Below the pieces are notes generated by a model. The model had not been told where the DNA came from. It ran no database searches and saw only the letters and a list, made by a program, of their open reading frames with translations. A stretch of DNA of 55,881 nt. Origin: Bacillota bacterium. Lineage in GTDB: Bacteria; Bacillota; Bacilli; Paenibacillales; Paenibacillaceae. The DNA lies in the NCBI GenBank assembly GCA_023386495.1, contig JAEWJS010000026.1:1-55881 (forward strand), written 5' to 3'. Positions 8,449-15,251 of the stretch are shown here, piece by piece. Position 1 is the first letter of the stretch, and every line of letters starts with the position of its first letter. Position numbers and translations under genes: made by a program.

Positions 8449-10630
8449 ACGGATCTGCTTCCACGATCTGCATCGGAATACTGTTCTTGTGAAACCGATC
8501 GAGCACGAATGTTGCATCTTGCTTGGATGAATTTGAAAGCAGGACCATGAGCGAACCGTCCGGGCCCATGCCAATGTAATCCGTTTCGCGCAGCGATTTG
8601 GTAATTTGCGTCGATATCTCATCTGTTGCCGAGGCTTGTTCCTTCAAGGCGAGCAGCACATATTCGATGCCATGCTTCTCGCTCGCGATCTGCTTGCTTT
8701 CCAGAATCTCCGCAAAAATCTCCGGCTTAAGAACAGTCGTGCCCTCGAGGTAACGCTGATTGCCCGTAGCTTCGACATACGACATAGCGCGCGACAACGA
8801 AGAAGAGATTAAGTCGACAACGATCTTAAATAAATTTTGGTAATAGAGCGTGAAATTCTCGAATTTCATGCCGTGGAGGGAGATAACGGCGATCACTTCG
8901 CCATTGCTGAGAATCGGTGCAGCTAGAAGGGGAGCTTCTCCTACCAGATGCTTGTTAATATATAAGTTCTTCTCGCTCATCAGCTGTCTGACATAATCGT
9001 AATCCTCGACTTTCATCGATTTCGGTATGCTGAAATCGTCGCTCTGCGATCGCGCAACAAGTCTCAGGTAACTGCGATACTTATTGACGGTATAAATGGA
9101 GACAGTGTTCGTTCTCATGATGGATTCCACGACACTGACGGTTGAGGTGAATATTTTCTCCGGCTCAAGGCTTTCCAACTCTTTGGTCACCGCGTAAATT
9201 TTGCCGAAGCTGTCGCTGTTATTCATGATCTGCTGCTGCAGCTCGTCCTTAATGGTTCGCGTTTCGGTGTAAACTTCATTCAAGAACCGGTATTTTTCCT
9301 CCAGCACGTTCAATTCCCGTTCTTTGGCTTGCAAGTGCACCAGCTTACGTTCGATTGAGTACCCGACGATTAAACCGACGAATAGGTACGTCGCGATCGT
9401 AAAGAAGAAGTTGGTATCGTACAGCATCGCGATCATTTCTCGGCCCTGCTCTAACTCGTGATAGATGTAAAGAGCGGTCGATAGGGCAATCGCGAAGAGC
9501 GACTGGCGGTTGCCGTACAGAATGCCGAGAAGAATAATGTAAATGAGCTTGAAGTCGAACAAATCGTATAGGCTGTCTTGCACGGCGAACGTAAGCCATG
9601 CCGTGCCGGCGAATACGAGTAAGTTCTCCGCGTATGGCAACAATTTGCCGCCCCATTTTACAATTGCGGAATAATCCCTTTTGTTGCGCGTTTGCTCTTG
9701 TTCAAGTTGGTCTTCCGTGAAGTTAGCGCGAAACCATTCGTAGGTTCGACGAATCCCTGTGTCCAAGGATACGATCGGTGCCCAGTCAAGCTTAGCCATG
9801 ATGTTGGAATTGTCAAGCGAAGAACGTAAAATATCGCCGTCGCGACCTGGTTGATAGCTGACCTGGATCCTGGTATCGAGTTGCCGGAGCAAGCCGATGA
9901 GTGTATTGATGCTTGTCTCCGTATTCGTGGACAAGTTATAGACGCCTGTTAGCGACGAGTAAGAGGCACGGTATAAAGCATCAGCGACGTCCTGAACGTA
10001 GATGAAATCCCGCGTCTGCTCTCCGCTGCCGTATACATTAAGCTCCTTGCTTCGCAAGGCGCCTCCAATGAAGGTGGAGATGACGCCGCCTTCTCCGGTT
10101 CTGCCCTGCTTAGGGCCGTAAACGTTGGAGAACCGAAGACACAATGTTTCCAATCCATAGATTTCGCTCCACTTGGCACAGTAAGTTTCGCCGACCAATT
10201 TCGCAAGTCCATATGGGGATATGGGGCTGCAGATCTCCGACTCACGAATCGGACAGATTTCGTTCGTGCCATACACGGCAGCAGACGAGGCGAAAATAAA
10301 CTTCTGCACGCCATATTTATGGGCGAGCGCCAGCATATTAGTCAGCCCGAGTACGTTGGATTGCGTATCCAACTTCGGGTTGTCGAGCGATGCAGTGACG
10401 CTGACTTGTGCAGCGAGATGCACGACGACTTCGAATCGTCCGTTCTTGAAAACTTCTTCGCACTTGGAATCCTCGATGGACAGGATATAGCCCTTATGTT
10501 TAAAATCGACGTTATTCTTGTCGCCTGTCGTCAGGTTGTCGATGATGAATACATCATAGCCTTCCTGGTAGAAACGTTCAGCAACAGAGGAACCGATGAA
10601 GCCATATCCTCCGGTGACCAGCACTCGCAT
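8441..10630 (-). CDS. pelD: UDP-sugar epimerase fused to PelD c-di-GMP receptor
   Basis: Residues 1-310 are a complete extended SDR epimerase: TGGYGFIGSS nucleotide loop, SPYGLAK with the catalytic Tyr and Lys, and FIYVQDVADA. It probably interconverts UDP-GlcNAc and UDP-GalNAc for Pel. Residues 330-435 have four membrane segments, 445-475 a coiled coil, 480-630 a GAF-like domain and 640-729 a decayed GGDEF domain. There, RETD (R681, D684) is followed by GPDGS where an active cyclase has GGDEF. This matches PelD, which binds c-di-GMP through RxxD and makes none. R712 could be the third contact, as in Pseudomonas PelD. ATG 10630 lies 8 bases after GGAGG; the GTG at 10639 overlaps that site. 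It is the first gene of the operon. Confidence 0.85.
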   Translation of the reverse strand: MRVLVTGGYGFIGSSVAERFYQEGYDVFIIDNLTTGDKNNVDFKHKGYILSIEDSKCEEVFKNGRFEVVVHLAAQVSVTASLDNPKLDTQSNVLGLTNMLALAHKYGVQKFIFASSAAVYGTNEICPIRESEICSPISPYGLAKLVGETYCAKWSEIYGLETLCLRFSNVYGPKQGRTGEGGVISTFIGGALRSKELNVYGSGEQTRDFIYVQDVADALYRASYSSLTGVYNLSTNTETSINTLIGLLRQLDTRIQVSYQPGRDGDILRSSLDNSNIMAKLDWAPIVSLDTGIRRTYEWFRANFTEDQLEQEQTRNKRDYSAIVKWGGKLLPYAENLLVFAGTAWLTFAVQDSLYDLFDFKLIYIILLGILYGNRQSLFAIALSTALYIYHELEQGREMIAMLYDTNFFFTIATYLFVGLIVGYSIERKLVHLQAKERELNVLEEKYRFLNEVYTETRTIKDELQQQIMNNSDSFGKIYAVTKELESLEPEKIFTSTVSVVESIMRTNTVSIYTVNKYRSYLRLVARSQSDDFSIPKSMKVEDYDYVRQLMSEKNLYINKHLVGEAPLLAAPILSNGEVIAVISLHGMKFENFTLYYQNLFKIVVDLISSSLSRAMSYVEATGNQRYLEGTTVLKPEIFAEILESKQIASEKHGIEYVLLALKEQASATDEISTQITKSLRETDYIGMGPDGSLMVLLSNSSKQDATFVLDRFHKNSIPMQIVEADPYV

Positions 10631-11073
10631 TATAGACACCTCCGTATCGCGGCGAATTCGTTATGGATGCGCAAATAATTATAAAGCATTGGAGAAATTA
10701 CACTTATAGTAAGAAACGTCATGCTAACTATATCAGCAATAGGTATATAGAACTAGTTACAGGGTTTGGCAATAGCGGGAACAATTGATGACTGTTCGAC
10801 CTTCAGTCATGATAATTGATATCGGCGCGCTGAGAAGCACATGGACAGTCTGAATTAGCTTTTTGACATGATCAACCGACAAGGGATCAGCTAATATTAG
10901 GCCTTATATCCTAAATGCTTAGCAAGCAAGTGCAGAGAGCTGCACTTTATGTTCTGACTGGCTTATGTGGAAAAATAGGTCTCCAGAACGATGTTGAGTT
11001 CTTGTGGCATTCATTTATATCAAAGTCTATCACCTTGCGCTGAACAATCACTGAACATGCTGTCATAAAATGC
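10631..11073 (-). promoter_or_regulatory. AT-rich region upstream of the pel operon, no gene
   Basis: About 440 bases without a convincing gene on either strand. On the minus strand a TATAAT is present at 10683-10678, 48 bases before the pel start, but its -35 region is poor, so the promoter may need an activator. On the plus strand TTGACA (10863) has no well placed -10. I saw no c-di-GMP riboswitch consensus. The region should hold the operon promoter. Confidence 0.4.
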
Positions 11074-11130
11074 AGAAAAAGAACGAATAGGGGATTCGCA
11101 ACTGCCTTGTGCAGTGTGAAACCCCTTATC
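11074..11130 (-). terminator. Probable terminator of the HD-GYP gene
   Basis: On the minus strand AAGGGG pairs with CCCCT, and ACTGC pairs with GCAGT around the loop ACAAG; the stem (11088-11129) is followed by TTCGTTCTTTTT. It lies about 25 bases after the stop codon, which would separate the HD-GYP gene from the pel operon. Confidence 0.6.
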
Positions 11131-11154
11131 ATTTCAGCGTCGTGAAGGTGTTCG

Positions 11155-12309
11155 CTATTCCAGATTCTCGTCCGAGTACTGGTCGCGAATCTCGATAATC
11201 TTCGGCAGCTGCTCCATGAACACGTCGACCAGCTTCGGGTCGAAATGGCGTCCGCGCTCCTCATGGAATAGATTGATGATCCGGTCCAGTTCCCAAGCCT
11301 TCTTGTACACGCGATCGCTTCCCAGCGCGTCGAAGACGTCGGCCACCGCCGTGATGCGGCCATAGATGTGAATCTCCTCGCCCTTGAGGCGCTGCGGGTA
11401 ACCGGAGCCGTCCCATTTCTCGTGATGTTCATGGGCGATCGAGGCGGCGGACTTGAGCAGGTCGCGGTTGGAATTCTTAAGCAGGTTGTACGCGATCGTC
11501 GTGTGCGTCTTCATGATATCGTATTCTTCGTCCGTGAGCTTGCCCGGCTTCTTCAGGACGGCGTCCGGAATGGCTACTTTGCCGATATCGTGCATCGGGG
11601 AGGCCATCTTGATCTTCTCCGCTTCCTCAGCGCTCATGCCAAGGCCCAATGCCAGCACATAGGAATATTCGGCGACGCGCTTGACGTGGTTGCCCGTCTC
11701 CTTGGAGCGGCTCTCCCCGATTTCGCCCATGGTGAAAATGATTTCGCGCTGCGTAGCCACGATCTCTTCATGCAGCATGACGGACTCGAGCGATTTGCCG
11801 GCGTAGGATGCGGCAAGCGACAAATACTCGAGGTCGCGCTCCGTGAAGACTGCATCGGCCGTCATCTTGTTGATGGCCTGATAGGCGCCGATGATGCTGC
11901 CGTCATTACCGACGAACGGCACGGTGATGACCGCCTTCGTCTTGTAGCCGGTTCGCCGGTCGTTATCCGCATTGTGGCGCGGATCGGCATAGGCATCCGC
12001 AATCAAGAGGGGCTGGCCGATCTCGATGGAATTGCCGACGAAGCCTGTTCCCAGCGGGACGCGAATTTCCTTCACGCCGTGCGCGACGGTCGTATACAGC
12101 TCGCTGCGCTTGTGGTCGATTAGCCACACCGTGCAGCGATCGGACAGAATCATTTCCCGTCCCATGTTCGCCATGAGGACGAGCACGTTTTGCAGGTTGC
12201 GTTCGTTCGCGATTTTTGCGGTATAATCAAAGATGACGCGCAGCATCTGTTCGGATGTGAGTTCTTCTCGAAGCAGCGGTTCTCGGTCGAATTCATTGTA
12301 ATCGGCCAT
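11155..12309 (-). CDS. GAF and HD-GYP domain c-di-GMP phosphodiesterase
   Basis: The 384-residue protein has a GAF sensor domain (about 25-175) and a C-terminal HD-GYP domain (190-375). The metal and substrate residues are all present: GNHVKRV, MHDIGKVAIPD, KTHTTIAYNLL, HEHHEKWDGSGYP and ADVFDAL. HD-GYP enzymes hydrolyse c-di-GMP to pGpG or GMP. No membrane segment is seen, so it is cytosolic. It is the nearest gene upstream of the pel operon on the same strand and could lower the c-di-GMP sensed by PelD, although a probable terminator separates them. ATG 12309 is 8 bases after GGAG; the GTG at 12318 touches that site. Confidence 0.9.
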   Translation of the reverse strand: MADYNEFDREPLLREELTSEQMLRVIFDYTAKIANERNLQNVLVLMANMGREMILSDRCTVWLIDHKRSELYTTVAHGVKEIRVPLGTGFVGNSIEIGQPLLIADAYADPRHNADNDRRTGYKTKAVITVPFVGNDGSIIGAYQAINKMTADAVFTERDLEYLSLAASYAGKSLESVMLHEEIVATQREIIFTMGEIGESRSKETGNHVKRVAEYSYVLALGLGMSAEEAEKIKMASPMHDIGKVAIPDAVLKKPGKLTDEEYDIMKTHTTIAYNLLKNSNRDLLKSAASIAHEHHEKWDGSGYPQRLKGEEIHIYGRITAVADVFDALGSDRVYKKAWELDRIINLFHEERGRHFDPKLVDVFMEQLPKIIEIRDQYSDENLE

Positions 12310-12453
12310 GCCTAACACTCCATTTCCAGCTTGGGAGATTATTGTCGAAAGCTGTCATTTCTTTGCTCGACAACTATTCGACACCGACAGGCGAAATCCT
12401 TCCTTTTCCGCGTAATTCGTACGAAATCATCCATTTATTCAGGCGGTGTTCAG

Positions 12454-13278
12454 ATGGATCTGTTAATCAAGCTGACAATCGGGCTTGCCGTGAGCGGCAT
12501 AGGCGCAGCGGGAGCTTATCGGCGTTCGTCGTTGTCGCGCTCCGGCGCTTGGTCCGCAGTCGTGATGGGGACGGGGTTCGTCCTACTCGGCGGACCGCTC
12601 TGGTTCGGTCTCCTGTTGGTCTTCTTCGGGACCTCGACTTATTGGTCGAAGTGGAAGCGGCGGCATAAAGCCAAGGAGGCCGCGGAGGCCAAATATGCGA
12701 AGAGCGGGCGACGCGATGCGGGTCAGGTATGGGCGAACGGCGGCATCGGGCTTGCGGTCTGCGCCTTGCACGCCATATGGCCTGAGCCATGGTTGGCTGC
12801 GGCCTACATCGGCGTCATGGCGGCCGTGAATGCCGATACATGGGCGACCGAGATCGGCGCGCTGAGCAGCAGCATGCCGCGTTCGATCTTGAGCGGTCGC
12901 CAAGTGCCTGCCGGCACGAGCGGCGGCATTACGCTGCTAGGCACTACAGCCGCGCTCGCAGGCGCTGCTTGCATCGGGGCAGCGGCGGCCCTGCTCGCGC
13001 TCGTCGATGCTGTCCTGCTCCCGGGACCAGCGGCGCTGATCGTTATTGCCGGCGTATCGGGCTTGTTCGGCGCGCTCGTCGATTCGGTGCTAGGTGCGAC
13101 GCTGCAGGGCATGTATCGTTGCTCGCAATGCGGCATGGAGCTGGAACGGCACGAGCATTGCGGCAAGCCGGCGGAGCGGTATCGCGGACTGCGCTTCATG
13201 ACGAACGACATCGTCAATCTGGCATCCTCGGCAGCGGCAGGAATATGCGCGGTCGGCATGGCCGCATGGCTGACCTAG
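12454..13278 (+). CDS. DUF92 family integral membrane protein
   Basis: A 274-residue membrane protein with about six or seven hydrophobic segments and the DUF92/TMEM19 marks NADTWATEIGAL, SGGITLLG and GALVDSVLGATLQ, plus a small cysteine pair (RCSQCGMELERHEHCG) in a loop. Plant and cyanobacterial relatives handle phytyl or polyprenyl phosphates; the role in Bacillota is unknown. ATG 12454 follows AGGCGGTG. It is divergent from the HD-GYP gene, and a strong terminator follows it. Confidence 0.8.
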   Translation: MDLLIKLTIGLAVSGIGAAGAYRRSSLSRSGAWSAVVMGTGFVLLGGPLWFGLLLVFFGTSTYWSKWKRRHKAKEAAEAKYAKSGRRDAGQVWANGGIGLAVCALHAIWPEPWLAAAYIGVMAAVNADTWATEIGALSSSMPRSILSGRQVPAGTSGGITLLGTTAALAGAACIGAAAALLALVDAVLLPGPAALIVIAGVSGLFGALVDSVLGATLQGMYRCSQCGMELERHEHCGKPAERYRGLRFMTNDIVNLASSAAAGICAVGMAAWLT

Positions 13279-13287
13279 CACGGGGAG

Positions 13288-13326
13288 GGTCGAATCCTGC
13301 ATTTAGGGGATTCGACCTATTTTTTT
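13288..13326 (+). terminator. Rho-independent terminator after DUF92 gene
   Basis: GGTCGAATCC and GGATTCGACC form a perfect 10-base stem around a 10-base loop, followed by TATTTTTTT. Confidence 0.9.
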
Positions 13327-13340
13327 GGAATTGTATACGA

Positions 13341-13369
13341 TTGACATCTTATTGCCCTGAACCTATCCT
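13341..13369 (+). promoter_or_regulatory. Sigma-A-like promoter for the ABC operon
   Basis: TTGACA (13341-13346), a 17-base spacer and TATCCT (13364-13369) lie about 107 bases upstream of the first ABC gene and just after the preceding terminator. Confidence 0.55.
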
Positions 13370-13475
13370 TGACTATGAAAGCTGTCTCGACTGGAAGAAG
13401 ATGGGACTCACAGCATGTTGAAAATGACAGCGCATTCATATGAGGTTATGTACGACAGACAGAGGGGGCGTGCGG

Positions 13476-14210
13476 ATGGCGGATGCGAGCAAAAAGGCAA
13501 AACAGCCGGACGAGGGCACGATTCTGCAAGCGATCGGCGTCAGCAAGGTATTCGGGAGAGGGAGCGCGGCAGTGACGGCCCTGCAAGGCATCGATCTGTC
13601 GATCGAGCGAGGCCAGATCGTTGCGTTGATCGGCCGATCGGGCTCCGGCAAGACGACGCTGCTCAACATCCTGAGCGCGCTGGACGAGCCGACCGAAGGG
13701 CGCGTGTTGTTCGAGGGGATGGATATGACGACGTGGTCGGAGAAGGAGCGGGCGGCCCACAGGCGCAAGCAGATCGGGCTCGTCTTCCAATCCTTCGGCC
13801 TCGTGCCGCTCATGTCGGCCTATGAGAATGTCGAGTTCGGCATGCGGGTCGCGGGCTTGAAGGGCAATCGCGCGACTGCGGAGCGTGCCTTGGATTGGGT
13901 CGGCATGAAGGAGCGGATGAAGCATCGCCCCACGGAGCTGTCGGGCGGCGAGCAGCAGCGCGTCGCGATCGCCCGAGCGATCGCGCACGAGCCCGTTCTG
14001 CTGATCGCCGACGAACCGACGGCCGAACTCGATAGCAAGATGGGGCTGCAGATTATTAAAGTATTTCGGGATCTCGTCAAGCGGACCGGCATGACCGTCG
14101 TCCTGACGACGCATGATCCCGGCATAATGGAGCTAGTCGACCATGTCATCGCATTGGAGGATGGAACAATTGCAGAGCAACCGGATGCAATCATACCGAC
14201 GTATGGTTAA
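13476..14210 (+). CDS. MacB/LolD-type ABC transporter ATPase
   Basis: The 244-residue nucleotide-binding subunit has Walker A GRSGSGKTT (about residue 55), signature LSGGEQQRVAIARA, Walker B LLIADEPTAELD and the switch histidine in LTTHDPG. The closest families are LolD/MacB ATPases, which work with FtsX-type permeases that export lipids, peptides or antibiotics by a mechanical cycle. ATG 13476 lies 7 bases after AGGGGGC; an earlier ATG at 13440 lacks a site. It is the first gene of a four-gene operon with an adaptor, a permease and a second ATPase. Confidence 0.9.
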   Translation: MADASKKAKQPDEGTILQAIGVSKVFGRGSAAVTALQGIDLSIERGQIVALIGRSGSGKTTLLNILSALDEPTEGRVLFEGMDMTTWSEKERAAHRRKQIGLVFQSFGLVPLMSAYENVEFGMRVAGLKGNRATAERALDWVGMKERMKHRPTELSGGEQQRVAIARAIAHEPVLLIADEPTAELDSKMGLQIIKVFRDLVKRTGMTVVLTTHDPGIMELVDHVIALEDGTIAEQPDAIIPTYG

Positions 14211-15213
14211 ACAAGCGGCGGCTGTCGTGCTCGCGGTCACCCTTACGGCAGGCTGTTCGATGCTGCCGAGCGAGGAGGAGGCGCTTGCGCCGCCGCTCGT
14301 GAAGCCGAAGGAGGAAGCCTTCGACGTAGTGGAAGTCGCTCGCGGCAATATACAGACCTACCTGAAGGGGATGGCTACCTTCACGTCCAGCAAGACCGAA
14401 CCCTTGTTCTTCAAGGAGTCTGGCGGGCGGATCAAGACCGTAGTCGCGAAAGTCGGCGAGATGATCGAAGCCGGCCAGACCGTCATTGAGCTTGATGTAG
14501 GCGACTTGGAGGTGCGCGCGAAGCTGCAGCGGCTCAGTGTCGAACGCGCGGAGATTTTGTTCGGCCAAGCCGTGCGAGAAGGCTTGACCGGCAATGAGCT
14601 GCGGCTTCGCGAGATCGATCTGGACCGCGAGCGCATCTCGCTGGAGGCGCTGGAGAGCCAGCTGTCGCGCTCGAAGCTTGTATCGCCGATGGCCGGGAAG
14701 ATTACGTATCTCGCCGATCTGAAGCCAGGCGACTCCGTCACCGGTTATCAGCCGATCGTGACGGTAGCGGATCCTCATCAGGTCCTCCTGTCCTACCAGG
14801 CGCCGTCGGATGCGGACTTATACCCCGTTCATGCCAATATGGAAGTCAAGGTTACGTATGACAAGCAGGAGTACAGAGGAACGGTGCTGCAATCGCCTTC
14901 CAGCGCGCCGCTGACCCTCGACAAGTCGGAAGCGGATCGGAATGCGAAGCTGCTCATCATCGGCTTGGTCGATCCGATCGAAGGCGTCGAGATCGGGGAC
15001 AGAGCCGACTTCGAGATCGCGCTCGAGAAGCGGGAGAACGTCATCGTTATTCCGCGCTCAGGGCTCAGGAACTACCTCGGGCGCACGTATGTACAAGTCG
15101 CGGAAGGCGAACGCCGCAAGGAAGTCGACGTGGAAGTCGGGCTCAGGACATCCATCGAAGTAGAGATCACGCGCGGACTGGAAGAAGGCGCGCAGATTAT
15201 TATGAATAATTAG
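14170..15213 (+). CDS. HlyD/MacA-like lipoprotein adaptor of the ABC system
   Basis: This is a membrane-fusion (adaptor) protein of 347 residues. After a basic start comes a hydrophobic run ending in LTAGC, a good lipobox, so it is probably a lipoprotein on the outer face of the membrane. A lipoyl-like half (KTVVAKVGEMIEAGQTVIEL), a helical hairpin (about 110-175), a second half (LVSPMAGKITYL) and beta-barrel domains follow. The start is TTG 14170, 11 bases downstream of GGAGG; ATG 14161 directly abuts that site. The gene overlaps the upstream ATPase by 41 bases, so the two are coupled. Confidence 0.85.
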   Translation: MQSNRMQSYRRMVKQAAAVVLAVTLTAGCSMLPSEEEALAPPLVKPKEEAFDVVEVARGNIQTYLKGMATFTSSKTEPLFFKESGGRIKTVVAKVGEMIEAGQTVIELDVGDLEVRAKLQRLSVERAEILFGQAVREGLTGNELRLREIDLDRERISLEALESQLSRSKLVSPMAGKITYLADLKPGDSVTGYQPIVTVADPHQVLLSYQAPSDADLYPVHANMEVKVTYDKQEYRGTVLQSPSSAPLTLDKSEADRNAKLLIIGLVDPIEGVEIGDRADFEIALEKRENVIVIPRSGLRNYLGRTYVQVAEGERRKEVDVEVGLRTSIEVEITRGLEEGAQIIMNN

Positions 15214-15251
15214 CGTCCGCGGACGGGGAAGACGAAGGAGAGGAAGCGGCC

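Noticed and set aside
1..10630. Prophage or transposon boundary for the low-GC region
   Set aside because: No integrase, transposase, tRNA scar or terminal repeats are seen; only composition differs.
10861..10897. TTGACA with a later TAATAT on the plus strand upstream of pel
   Set aside because: The spacing is about 23 bases and no plus-strand gene follows.
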